A stretch of 64,000 nucleotides of DNA from Jiangella mangrovi (GTDB lineage Bacteria > Actinomycetota > Actinomycetes > Jiangellales > Jiangellaceae), in contig NZ_JACHMM010000001.1 of assembly GCF_014204975.1 (NCBI RefSeq), positions 2,666,001 through 2,730,000 of the forward strand, given 5' to 3'. The notes under the pieces were generated by a model. That model saw only the letters and a list, made by a program, of their open reading frames with translations. It did no database searches and had not been told where the DNA came from. Position numbers and translations under genes: made by a program. Positions 8,254-15,760 of this stretch are shown here, piece by piece. Each line of letters opens with the position of its first letter. The first letter of the stretch is position 1.

Positions 8254-8259
8254 TAGGCT
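8254..8259 (+). promoter_or_regulatory. -10 box of a leaderless start (cutA remnant)
   Basis: TAGGCT ends 6 nt before GTG 8266, the spacing of actinobacterial leaderless genes. It appears to survive upstream of the truncated cutA reading frame. Confidence 0.5.
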
Positions 8260-8265
8260 ACGGTC

Positions 8266-8334
8266 GTGTCCAGCGACTGCGTGATCGTCACGACGACGGC
8301 GGGCAGCGAGGCGGTGACGCAGCGGCTCGCCGTA
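8266..8334 (+). pseudogene. Remnant of a CutA1-like gene (N-terminus only)
   Basis: From GTG 8266 the frame reads SSDCVIVTTTAGSEAVTQRLA, which matches the first beta strand and helix of CutA1 divalent-cation tolerance proteins (about 105 residues when intact). After about 23 codons the similarity stops abruptly and the frame runs on to 8466 without CutA features, such as the ACVQ segment that should follow. A leaderless -10 box is still in place. I infer a 3' deletion. Similarity is judged by eye, so a chance match cannot be excluded. Confidence 0.5.
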
Positions 8335-8462
8335 GGACAAGACGCCCGAACGACCCCCAGGGTTGCATCCCGCGTGGTACCGTCCCTTCCCCGGCACAAA
8401 GGATCTTGCTTCCCGCGGGCCGGCATGCCAGAGTGGCGTCCGCGTCATGATCCACGGGGACC

Positions 8463-8491
8463 TTGACAGCTCTAACGACGCTCAGTAAAGG
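8463..8491 (+). promoter_or_regulatory. Sigma-70 type promoter of the STAS gene
   Basis: TTGACA at 8463-8468 is followed 17 nt later by TAAAGG at 8486-8491. Transcription would start close to ATG 8502. Nothing else recognisable lies in 8335-8460. Confidence 0.5.
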
Positions 8492-8501
8492 TAGGCGTCG
8501 G

Positions 8502-9005
8502 ATGACAACCGGCACTCCGGTGCCGACCCCAAGGAGCCAGGCGGGAACCAGGGTGGAGTTCCCGGCTTCGCGAACAGATGGTGGTGAAGCGTCCGTGAGC
8601 AACGACGTCGCCGTGCAGACCCGCGACTTCGGTGGCTGCACGATCCTGACCGTCCCCGGCGACCTCGATGCGGCGTCGGCCGACGAGATCGGCTGGGCCG
8701 CCAACTCCGTCGACAGCCGTCACGTCGTGGTCGATCTCGGCCGCGCCGGCTCGGTCGACCCGTCGGCGGCCACGGCGCTGGTGGGCCTGCACGAGCGCGT
8801 GCGGGCCCGGGGCGGCGGCGTCTGCGTGGTCACGCGCGAGATCGGCGTGCGCGCCCAGCTCGAGCGCCTGGTGCCGGGCTCGGCGCTGCGCTGCTACGAC
8901 CAGATCGGCGACGCCCTCGAGGCGTCCATGTCCGACCGCGACGCGGCGCTCACCGGCCTCGGTGGTGCGGCGCTGGCCGGCCCGGCGCTGGCCGACCTGG
9001 CCTAG
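8502..9005 (+). CDS. STAS-domain anti-sigma factor antagonist
   Basis: The last 135 residues form a STAS domain (TILTVPGDLDAASADEI, then HVVVDLGRAGSVDPSAATAL, where Ser/Thr near the second segment is the usual phosphorylation region). Such proteins bind an RsbW-type kinase to free a SigB/F-type sigma factor. Start is uncertain: ATG 8502 (167 residues, just after the promoter) or GTG 8595 (136 residues, nearer the domain). No kinase gene is adjacent; a SigB/F-type sigma gene lies 1.35 kb away on the other strand. Confidence 0.8.
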   Translation: MTTGTPVPTPRSQAGTRVEFPASRTDGGEASVSNDVAVQTRDFGGCTILTVPGDLDAASADEIGWAANSVDSRHVVVDLGRAGSVDPSAATALVGLHERVRARGGGVCVVTREIGVRAQLERLVPGSALRCYDQIGDALEASMSDRDAALTGLGGAALAGPALADLA

Positions 9006-9060
9006 CGCCGCGCCGGCGCGACCGTCGCGGGGTGCGGCTTCCTGCCCTTTCGGGCGCTGA

Positions 9061-9366
9061 CGGCCTCGCAACGGTGTGAGATCACTGCGCTGAGTGGGTG
9101 AGGAAACTGTTGCCACAGCGACAGCAGCGCCACCCAGATCACGCAGAGATCTCACATCGACCGGCTGATGCGCGCACCATCGGGCCTCACTTGCATCGGT
9201 AGCACCTCACCCGCCGAATGACCGAATGGCGGCCGGTTCGGCTCGCCATCCGGCTCTCAGGCGGGCGAGGTGCCTCCCACATGCGTCGTCGGTGTGGCGA
9301 TGATGTCGTTCGGACCACAGTTCCTTCACACCATCGGCGCAGTGATCTCACACCGTTGCGATGCCG
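9061..9366. repeat. 306-bp foldback (MITE-like) element
   Basis: This element fills the 399-bp gap between converging genes. The outer arms 9066-9090 and 9337-9361 are perfect 25-bp inverted repeats, extending to 9061 and 9366 with one mismatch; similarity continues inward, imperfectly, for about 20 nt more. A partial extra copy of the arm lies at 9142-9160, and a second inverted pair (9202-9215 with 9260-9273) sits near the centre. No open reading frame or clear target duplication was found. Confidence 0.75.
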
Positions 9367-9404
9367 ACGCAGCGTCCACGGGTCGGGGCGTCCGCGACCG
9401 GAGC

Positions 9405-10259
9405 TCAGTCGAGCGAGGCGAGCTCCTCGGCGGTCAGCACGAGGTCGGCCGCGGCGGCGGAGTCGCGGATCGTCTCGGGCCGGCTCGAGCCCGGGATCGG
9501 GACGACGTGCTCGCTCTTCGCCAGCATCCAGGCGAGGCACACCTGCTGCGGGCTGACGCCGTGCGCTTCGGCGACGCGCGTGAACTCGCCGTGCGCCGAC
9601 CCGAGGTCGGCGGCCCGCGAGATGCCGCCCAGCGGGCTCCACGGCAGGAACGCGATCCCGAGGCGGTCGCACAGGTCCAGCTCGGGCTCGCTGCTGCGGA
9701 ACCGCGGCGAGAACTGGTTCTGCACCGACACCAGCCGGCCGCCCAGGATCTCGTTCGCGAGCAGGATCTGCTCCGGGTTCGCGTTGGAGATGCCGGCCAT
9801 GCGGATCTTGCCCTCGTCGAGCAGGTCGCGGATGGCGCCGACGGAGTCCGCGTAGGCGACCGTGGGGTCGGGCCGGTGGAACTGGTAGAGGCCGATCGCG
9901 TCGACGCCCAGGCGCTTCAGCGACGCCTCGCAGGCCCGCTTGAGGTAGTCCGGCGAGCCGTTCTTCGTCCACGAGCCGTCGCCGGGACGCAGGTGCCCGC
10001 CCTTGGTCGCGACCAGCACGCCGGACGTGTCGCCGCCGTAGCTCGCCAGCGCCTTGGCGATGAGCGTCTCGTTGTGGCCGACCTCGCCGGCGAGCAGGTG
10101 ATAGGCGTCGGCGGTGTCGATGAGCGTGATGCCCGCGTCGAGCGCCGCGTGGACGGTCGCGATCGAGCGCGCCTCGTCCGGCCGGCCCTCGATGGACATG
10201 GGCATGCCGCCCAGTCCGATGGCGCTGACCTGAACCTCGCCGATGCGGCGGTACTGCAT
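9405..10259 (-). CDS. Aldo/keto reductase
   Basis: A 284-residue NAD(P)H-dependent oxidoreductase. TIM-barrel family features in order: GLGGMPMS near the start, ITLIDTADAY (catalytic Asp and Tyr), LVATKGG (catalytic Lys), IGLYQFHRPDP (catalytic His), and the cofactor-binding end PIPGSSRPETI. The site GGAGG lies 6 nt before ATG 10259. Transcribed alone, with the foldback element at its 3' end. Substrate unknown. Confidence 0.9.
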   Translation of the reverse strand: MQYRRIGEVQVSAIGLGGMPMSIEGRPDEARSIATVHAALDAGITLIDTADAYHLLAGEVGHNETLIAKALASYGGDTSGVLVATKGGHLRPGDGSWTKNGSPDYLKRACEASLKRLGVDAIGLYQFHRPDPTVAYADSVGAIRDLLDEGKIRMAGISNANPEQILLANEILGGRLVSVQNQFSPRFRSSEPELDLCDRLGIAFLPWSPLGGISRAADLGSAHGEFTRVAEAHGVSPQQVCLAWMLAKSEHVVPIPGSSRPETIRDSAAAADLVLTAEELASLD

Positions 10260-10302
10260 GGGGACCTCCGGGGGTGGGCTGCTGCCGAGCTTGTCACACG
10301 CG

Positions 10303-10338
10303 CGAACCGCCCCGGAGACCCGGCTCCGGGGCGGTTCG
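10303..10338 (-). terminator. Hairpin terminator of the SigB/F-type sigma gene
   Basis: Arms 10303-10317 and 10324-10338 are perfect 15-bp complements with a 6-nt loop, 17 nt after the sigma stop. Strong GC-rich stem typical of actinomycete terminators. Confidence 0.85.
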
Positions 10339-10354
10339 TGTGCTGATGCCAGGC

Positions 10355-11182
10355 TCAGGCGGCCGGGGTGCTCCCAGCAGCCTCGGTGACGCCCACCTTG
10401 GTGCGCAGCTGGCCGAGGATGCGGGCCAGCAGGCGCGACACCTGCATCTGGGTCACGCCCAGTTCCTGCGCGATCTCCTGCTGTGTCCAGCCCTTGAAGA
10501 AGCGCAGGTACAGGATCTGCCGGTCGCGGGGCTTGAGGTCGCGGCAGGCCGGGGCCAGCGCCACCACCGCCTCCGCGCGGTCGAAGCCGTCCTCCTCCTC
10601 ACCGAGGGACTCGGCGAGCGGGGTCTCGTCGCCGCCGGTGCCGCGGTAGTCGATGGAGGCCACCGTGAAGCACTCGTGCGACGCGCTGGCCTCGAGGACG
10701 TCGGAGACCTCGACGCCGAGGTGCTCGGCGAGGTCCGACGGCGTCGGCGCCGTGCCCTTGGACTGCGAGATCTCCGCCGTGGCGGCGGTGATCTGCGCGT
10801 GCAGCTCCTGGACCCGGCGGGGCGGGCGGACCGTCCAGCCGTGGTCGCGGAAGTAGCGCTTGACCTCACCGGTGATGGTGGGGACGGCGAAGGAGATGAA
10901 GTCCTTGCCCATATCGGGGTCGAACCGCTTGGCGGCGTTGACCAGGCCGAGGTTGGCGACCTGGACCAGGTCGTCGCGCTCGATGCCTCGTCCGTAGTAC
11001 CGCCGGGCGATCGACTCGGCGAGACGTAGATGAAGGAGTACGACCTCTTCGATGAGACGCTGCCGGTCCGCGCCGGTGGCCTTGGCCGCCTGGCGGAGGA
11101 GGTCGCTGGTCAGTTCGTGACGGTCAGCGTTCTGGTGCTGGTGCTGATGGTCGTCCGTCGTTGCGAGAACGTGGGTCTGCAC
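10355..11182 (-). CDS. SigB/SigF/SigG-type stress sigma factor
   Basis: A 275-residue sigma factor with region 2 (HLRLAESIARRYYGRGIERDDL, then FISFAVPTITGEVKRYFRDH), region 3 (VRPPRRVQELHAQI) and region 4 (LKPRDRQILYLRFFKGWTQQEIAQELGVTQMQVSRLLARI). These are the marks of the SigB/F/G group, which is normally held by an RsbW-type anti-sigma factor; none is encoded nearby. The start is GTG 11182 with GGAGAGG upstream. The His-rich N-terminus (DDHQHQHQNADRH) is unusual. A STAS antagonist lies 1.35 kb downstream. Confidence 0.9.
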   Translation of the reverse strand: MQTHVLATTDDHQHQHQNADRHELTSDLLRQAAKATGADRQRLIEEVVLLHLRLAESIARRYYGRGIERDDLVQVANLGLVNAAKRFDPDMGKDFISFAVPTITGEVKRYFRDHGWTVRPPRRVQELHAQITAATAEISQSKGTAPTPSDLAEHLGVEVSDVLEASASHECFTVASIDYRGTGGDETPLAESLGEEEDGFDRAEAVVALAPACRDLKPRDRQILYLRFFKGWTQQEIAQELGVTQMQVSRLLARILGQLRTKVGVTEAAGSTPAA

Positions 11183-11450
11183 GGCCTACACCTCTCCAGA
11201 ATGAAGCGGATGTGGCGATTGCTTGACCACGTGCCGACTACCGAATCACAGCGGCCCGTTCGTTATCAAGCCCCTTCTGAACAGAACGGTCCGTCTGCCC
11301 CCTGGAGGGTGTGGCTCGACGGCGTTCGCGGCGGCTCTCGCGAGGCGATCGAGTACTCGCGGAGGCGCGGCGTGACGTGCGGCTAAACCCGTCGGTAACC
11401 AAGGATGTTGCAGGCAGTCGGCGGGTGGGACGGACGGTCGAAGAAATCCT

Positions 11451-11468
11451 TAGTGGTACGGACCACTA
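11451..11468. promoter_or_regulatory. Palindrome upstream of the stress sigma gene
   Basis: TAGTGGT-ACGG-ACCACTA is a perfect 7-bp inverted repeat in the 374-bp gap between the sigma start and the cold-shock gene terminator. It may be a regulator site. The rest of 11183-11450 holds no gene I can support. Confidence 0.35.
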
Positions 11469-11483
11469 CGCCGGCCGGTCCGC

Positions 11484-11543
11484 TGCGTCCGGCCCCGGAC
11501 GCACCGCTGCCCCCGTGCCTGCGGGCAGGCACGGGGGCAGCGG
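11484..11543 (-). terminator. Tandem hairpins ending the cold-shock gene
   Basis: A perfect 18-bp stem (11504-11521 with 11526-11543, 4-nt loop CGGG) lies 13 nt after the csp stop, followed on the minus strand by a second 9-bp stem (11484-11492 with 11495-11503). Very stable; no U-tract. Confidence 0.85.
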
Positions 11544-11556
11544 AGTGACAGGTTGA

Positions 11557-11760
11557 TCAGACCGGACGGACCGCGTCAGCCTGCGGGCCCTTGGGGCCCT
11601 GGGTGATCTCGAACTCCACCCGCTGGTTCTCGTCCAGCGTGCGGTAGCCGTCGGACTGAATCGCCGAGTAGTGCACGAAGACGTCCGGCTCGCCGTTGTC
11701 CTGTGCGATGAAGCCGAAGCCCTTCTCGGCGTTGAACCACTTGACGGTTCCCTGTGCCAT
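11557..11760 (-). CDS. Cold-shock protein (CspA family)
   Basis: A 67-residue single cold-shock domain with both RNA-binding motifs (KGFGFI and VFVHYSAI) and the usual [10 protein letters not shown] start. It binds single-stranded RNA as a chaperone. The site AGGAGG lies about 10 nt before ATG 11760; the longer frame to 11898 is leader sequence. A hairpin with a U-run at 11864-11895 lies in the leader. The gene is monocistronic, closed by the tandem hairpins. Confidence 0.95.
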   Translation of the reverse strand: MAQGTVKWFNAEKGFGFIAQDNGEPDVFVHYSAIQSDGYRTLDENQRVEFEITQGPKGPQADAVRPV

Positions 11761-11863
11761 GTGCCGTGTCCTCCTACGGGACGGTGACGAGGGCCGCACC
11801 GTGCGACCCCCGGGTTGCTGCCGCCGTCTCCCGCTACCACAGTGCTGGAGGCACAGAGAAGCG

Positions 11864-11895
11864 AAAAACGCCCGCGATAACATCCCACGGGCGTT
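11864..11895 (-). terminator. Intrinsic terminator with U-run between ung and csp
   Basis: On the minus strand AACGCCCG (11895-11888) pairs with CGGGCGTT (11874-11867), with a 13-nt loop, and is followed by TTT. It may end the ung transcript (127 nt after its stop) or fold in the csp leader. Confidence 0.6.
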
Positions 11896-12021
11896 CAAGG
11901 ACGTGCGAGGAACTGTTACTGCAACCGCGGAAACAGTACCACCTTGGGCCCGCGCGGGGAAGCATACGATGATCGAACGCTAGTTGCACAAGTGTGTGTC
12001 CCACTTTGTGAACGGAGTACG

Positions 12022-12699
12022 TCAGGGCAGCTTCCAGTCGACCGGCTCGGTGCCCAGGCCCTGAAGGAGCTCGTTCGCCCTACTGAACGGCCGTGACCCG
12101 AAGAATCCGTTGCGTGCTGACATGGGGCTCGGGTGGGCCGATTCAATACATGGAACGTTACCAAGTAGTGGCCGGAGATTTCTCGCATCGCGACCCCACA
12201 AGATGGCCACCATTGGCGTTCCGCGCGCCACGAGCGCCCGGATGGCTTGCTCGGTGACTTCTTCCCAGCCCTTTCCCCGGTGCGCGCCGGGATTTCTCGG
12301 TGCGACGGTCAGAGCCCGGTTGAGCAGCAGGATTCCGTGATCGGCCCAGGGAGAGAGATCACCCGTGCTGGGAGTGGGATTTCCGAGATCGGCGGAGTAT
12401 TCCTGGAAGATGTTCACCAGACTCGGCGGCAGGGGCCGCACATCGGGCGCGACGGAGAAGCTGAGCCCGACGGCGTGCCCCGGGGTCGGGTAGGGATCCT
12501 GCCCCACGATCAGCACCCGGACGGCGTCGAACGGCTGCGTGAAGGCGCGCAGCACGTGCTGCCCGGCCGGGAGGTAGGTGCGGCCGGCGGCGATCTCCGC
12601 CCGCAGGAACTCGCCCATGGCGGCGATGCGCGGGGCGACCGGCTCGAGGGCCTTCGCCCAGCCCGGATCGACGAGTTCAGAGAGCGGCCGAGCAGTCAT
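12022..12699 (-). CDS. ung: Uracil-DNA glycosylase, family 1
   Basis: Removes uracil from DNA in base-excision repair. The 225-residue product has the water-activating loop [17 protein letters not shown], the uracil-recognition segment LLLNRALTV (Asn) and the DNA-intercalation loop HPSPMSA with the catalytic His. I take ATG 12699 (MTARPLSEL); an in-frame ATG three codons upstream is also possible. It follows prfC on the same strand with a 54-nt gap. Confidence 0.95.
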   Translation of the reverse strand: MTARPLSELVDPGWAKALEPVAPRIAAMGEFLRAEIAAGRTYLPAGQHVLRAFTQPFDAVRVLIVGQDPYPTPGHAVGLSFSVAPDVRPLPPSLVNIFQEYSADLGNPTPSTGDLSPWADHGILLLNRALTVAPRNPGAHRGKGWEEVTEQAIRALVARGTPMVAILWGRDARNLRPLLGNVPCIESAHPSPMSARNGFFGSRPFSRANELLQGLGTEPVDWKLP

Positions 12700-12753
12700 G
12701 GCGCACACCTTATAGAAGGTGCGGACGCCCGTCAGGACCGGCGCGCAGCGGCG

Positions 12754-14355
12754 TCAGTCGGCGCCGGCGACGAGCGGGGTGAGGGTGACGTCGGGGTGGC
12801 GCCGCTCGACCGAGGCGAGCCGCCACTTGTCCGGGAACAACGCCAGCAGGGCGCCGTCGCGGCGCTCGGCGACCTCGACCCCGGCCTCGGCGTCGAGCAC
12901 CGGCACGCCGTCGGCGTCCGTGCGCCGGGCCAGCCCGTACGGCAGGGAGTCGAGCGCGATGGGCACCCCGAACTCCTGGCCGAGCCGGGCGGTGGCGACC
13001 TCGAACTGCAGGGGGCCGACGGCGGCGAGGATCGGGGCGCCGTCGCCGCGCCGGTTGGACGTCAGGATCTGCACGACGCCCTCTTCGGCGAGCTGCTCGA
13101 TGCCGCGGCGGAACTGCTTGGCCTTGCCGGTGTCGGTGGTGCGCGCGGTGACGAAGTGCTCTGGCGCGAACGACGGCATGGGCGGGAACGCGACGGGGGA
13201 GCCCTCGGCGTGCAGAGTGTCGCCGACGGTGAGCGCGTTGGCGTTCACCAGGCCGACGATGTCGCCGGGGTAGGCGATGTCGATGGTCTCACGCTCGCGG
13301 CCGAGCATGGTGCGGGCGTACTTGGTGGCGAACGGCCGGCCGGTGGCGGCATGGGTGACGACGGCGCCGCGCTCGAACCGGCCCGAGCAGACGCGCACGA
13401 AGGCCAGGCGGTCGCGGTGGGCCTTGTCCATGCCGGCCTGCACCTTGAACACCAGCCCCGAGAACGGGGCGTCGACCGGCCGCGGCTCGCCGCCGGCGTC
13501 GGGCCGCGCGCTGGGCGCCGGGGCCAGCGCGACGATGGTGTCGAGCAGCTGGCGCACGCCGACGTTGACCACCGCGGCCCCGAACATCATGGGCGTCGAC
13601 CGTCCGGCCAGGAACGACTCCATGTCGACGCCGTCGAGCAGCGACACCTCGTCGAGCGCCGTCCCCCAGGCGTCGGCGTGCTGCTCCTTCGCCTCGGCGG
13701 CGGTGAGCGTGCGCTCCTCGGCGATGCGCGTGCCGCCGGGTGCCCGCTCGAACGTCGTCATGGTCTCGTCGTCGCGGTTCAGCAGCCCGTGGAACGAGCC
13801 TGCCTCGCCGACCGGCCAGTTCAGCGGCGTGGCCTTGAGCCCGATGCGCTGGTCCAGCTCGTCGACGAGGTCGAGGACGTGCATGCCGGGGCGGTCCCAC
13901 TTGTTCACGAACGTCACGACCGGGACGCCCCGGTGCCGGCACACGTCGAACAGCTTCAGCGTCTGCGGCTCGAGCCCCTTCGCGGCGTCGAGCAGCATGA
14001 CCGCACAGTCGACGGCGGCCAGCACCCGGTAGGTGTCCTCGGAGAAGTCGGCGTGCCCCGGGGTGTCGAGCAGGTTGACGACGTGCCCGTGATACTCGAA
14101 CTGCAGCGCCGCCGACGTGACGGAGATGCCGCGCTCCTGCTCCATCGTCATCCAGTCGGAGATGGTGCCGCGCCGCCCGGCCTTGCCGTGCACCGCGCCC
14201 GCCTCGCCGATGACCCGCGCGTGCAGCGCCAGCGCCTCGGTGAGGGTCGACTTGCCGGCATCGGGGTGGCTGATGACGGCGAACGTCCGCCGCCGCGCCG
14301 CCTCGGCGGCGACGCCGGAGGCAGCAGCCGGCGACGCGGCAGAGGTGGGGGGCAT
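12754..14355 (-). CDS. prfC: Peptide chain release factor 3
   Basis: A GTPase that recycles RF1/RF2 from terminating ribosomes. The 533-residue product has G1 SHPDAGKST, switch region SDWMTMEQERGISVTSA, G3 DTPGHADF, G4 NKWD, then the RF3 C-terminal domains (PLQFEV, FPDKWRLA). ATG 14355 (MPPTSAAS) is chosen; the N-terminal extension from 14388 would be low-complexity Gly-rich. Its 5' end faces the 3' end of the DUF559 gene with a 36-nt gap containing no hairpin. Confidence 0.95.
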   Translation of the reverse strand: MPPTSAASPAAASGVAAEAARRRTFAVISHPDAGKSTLTEALALHARVIGEAGAVHGKAGRRGTISDWMTMEQERGISVTSAALQFEYHGHVVNLLDTPGHADFSEDTYRVLAAVDCAVMLLDAAKGLEPQTLKLFDVCRHRGVPVVTFVNKWDRPGMHVLDLVDELDQRIGLKATPLNWPVGEAGSFHGLLNRDDETMTTFERAPGGTRIAEERTLTAAEAKEQHADAWGTALDEVSLLDGVDMESFLAGRSTPMMFGAAVVNVGVRQLLDTIVALAPAPSARPDAGGEPRPVDAPFSGLVFKVQAGMDKAHRDRLAFVRVCSGRFERGAVVTHAATGRPFATKYARTMLGRERETIDIAYPGDIVGLVNANALTVGDTLHAEGSPVAFPPMPSFAPEHFVTARTTDTGKAKQFRRGIEQLAEEGVVQILTSNRRGDGAPILAAVGPLQFEVATARLGQEFGVPIALDSLPYGLARRTDADGVPVLDAEAGVEVAERRDGALLALFPDKWRLASVERRHPDVTLTPLVAGAD

Positions 14356-14391
14356 GCCCACGATTCTACCGGCGCCGCCGCCTCCCACCCC

Positions 14392-15357
14392 TCACCCGAG
14401 TCGATCATGGAGAGATCGGGCTTCCGAGGTGCCCGGAAGGCCGATTTCTCCATGATGAACTGGGGCGGGGAGGGTGGAGCGGAGGTGGAGGTAGCGGCGG
14501 ATGCGGTCGATGGTGCGTTGGGGGTGGCGGAGGATGTCGTCGGCGGTGAGGGGGATGACGATCCAGCCGGCGTCGCGGAGTTGTTCGTCGCGGTAGCGGT
14601 CGCGTTGCCATTGGCGTTGGTCGGTGCGGTGGTGGTCGCCGTCGTACTCGATGGCGATCTTCAGGTCGGGGTAGGCGAGGTCGGGGCGGGCGAGCCAGGT
14701 GCCGGTGTGGTCGGTGACGTTGACGCCGACCTCGGGGCAGGGGAGTCCGGCGTCGATGAGGAGCAGCCGGACGCGGGTCTCCATGGGCGAGTCGACGCCG
14801 GGGCGGATCAGCCGGAGGGCGTTGCGGGCAGTGACGATGCCGCGGCGGCGGGTGGCTGCGGCGATTTCGTCGTGCAGGCGTTCGGGGGTGGTCCAGCGGC
14901 GCAGCATGGCGTCGCCGAGGGTGACGAGGTCGTCGCGTCGCCAGGTGGCGGCGAGGTGGACGAAGGTGCGTTCCGGCGCGACGACGGGCAGGCCGTGGAC
15001 CTCGATGACGGTGTCGGGGTCCAGGCCGACGTGACCGTCGGTCCCGGCCGGTTGGGGAACGACGGCGCCGGGCGGGACGATGACGTCGAGGTCGTCGTCG
15101 AAGCTGGGTACGGGCAGGTCGCAGAGCAGGGCGGCGGTCTCGTGGGAGAACGCGACGACGCGGGGCAGGACCAGCCGGACCGCCCGGCACCGGGTCACGA
15201 GCGCATCTGGCAGGTCCGCCGGGATCCGCACGCCATGAAACGGCCGCCGGAACCGCGGCCCGTCGAGCACGTCGACCGGCAGCCCGGCGGCGGTCGCGTC
15301 GGCGACGCGGAACGGCCGCGAGCAGAACGGCTCTGGGATGACGGGTCGGCGTGGCAC
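14392..15357 (-). CDS. AbiEi-like/DUF559 protein with PDDEXK nuclease-like C-terminus
   Basis: A 321-residue protein. The first half resembles AbiEi/DNA-binding antitoxin-like domains (LPRVVAFSHETAALL); the second half (about 195-300) is a DUF559/Vsr-like fold with E..VRLLLIDAGLPCPE, RPDLAYPDLKIAIEYDGDHH and QLRDAGWIVI as candidate catalytic residues. The role is unknown; related proteins are common accessory genes in actinomycetes. The last 20 or so residues (GEIGLPGTSEARSLHD) are encoded by the palindromic repeat at 14405-14455, so the gene reads into the repeat. GTG start at 15357. Confidence 0.8.
   Translation of the reverse strand: MPRRPVIPEPFCSRPFRVADATAAGLPVDVLDGPRFRRPFHGVRIPADLPDALVTRCRAVRLVLPRVVAFSHETAALLCDLPVPSFDDDLDVIVPPGAVVPQPAGTDGHVGLDPDTVIEVHGLPVVAPERTFVHLAATWRRDDLVTLGDAMLRRWTTPERLHDEIAAATRRRGIVTARNALRLIRPGVDSPMETRVRLLLIDAGLPCPEVGVNVTDHTGTWLARPDLAYPDLKIAIEYDGDHHRTDQRQWQRDRYRDEQLRDAGWIVIPLTADDILRHPQRTIDRIRRYLHLRSTLPAPVHHGEIGLPGTSEARSLHDRLG
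14405..14455. repeat. GATCATGGAGAA-type palindromic repeat, copy A
   Basis: Arms 14405-14426 and 14434-14455 pair over 22 nt with 20 matches around a 7-nt loop. The arm consensus is TCATGGAGAAATCGGnCTTC. It overlaps the 3' end of the DUF559 gene. Related copies are at 15438, 22603, 22652 and 50463. Confidence 0.85.
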
Positions 15358-15437
15358 CGCCCGATCATCGCCCGAACCGGCGAACCACCCTGAAGGTTAT
15401 CCACAGCCCCTCCCCGTCGCCCGCTCCACCCCCGGTT

Positions 15438-15492
15438 GATCATGGAGAAATCGGGCTTCCGAGGCGACCAGAAGGCCGATTCCTCCATGATC
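15438..15492. repeat. GATCATGGAGAA-type palindromic repeat, copy B
   Basis: Arms 15438-15459 and 15471-15492 (20 of 22 pairs, 11-nt loop), nearly identical to copy A. It lies between the DUF559 start and the IS110 element, whose left boundary appears to abut its right arm. Confidence 0.85.
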
Positions 15493-15544
15493 TCTCTGTC
15501 AGGATCGGTTGTGCCGGGGTGCTGCTCGACGGGGCGGTGTGCCG

Positions 15545-15740
15545 GTGTGGGCGCTGGGTGACTCATCCATGATCTGTCCCGGCTGGTGGCCGGTGGCTTG
15601 GTGTTGACCTGTCCATGGTGCTCACAAGGGGGCGAGGGCCCGGCCGGGAGTGACTTGATAGAAGCCTGGGGTTCACGGCCCCAAGAGAGGTATGTCCACC
15701 CGGTCCGGGTCCTCGCGACACGTTGCCCGTCACAGGCTTG
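15545..15740 (+). ncRNA. Candidate bridge RNA in the IS110 left end
   Basis: IS110-group elements encode a structured bridge RNA upstream of the transposase with a target-binding loop then a donor-binding loop. Here TCCATGATCT at 15566-15575 repeats the 10 nt of target flank at 15484-15493, and ATAGAAGC at 15658-15665 repeats 8 nt of the right end at 16815-16822, in the expected order. A small stem (TGGGG 15667-15671 with CCCCA 15679-15683) follows. Ends are approximate and transcription is inferred. Confidence 0.4.
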
Positions 15741-15760
15741 CGAGCAGAAACGGACACCTC

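Noticed and set aside
11030-11386. Plus-strand 118-codon gene
   Set aside because: Mostly antisense to the SigB/F-type sigma gene, without a promoter or site.
12247-15393. A 1048-codon plus-strand frame
   Set aside because: It is antisense to ung, prfC and the DUF559 gene and has no recognisable domain; high GC keeps such frames open.
15358-15490. Left end of the IS110 element beginning at the DUF559 start
   Set aside because: This stretch contains palindrome copy B, nearly identical to copy A outside the element, so it is host DNA.
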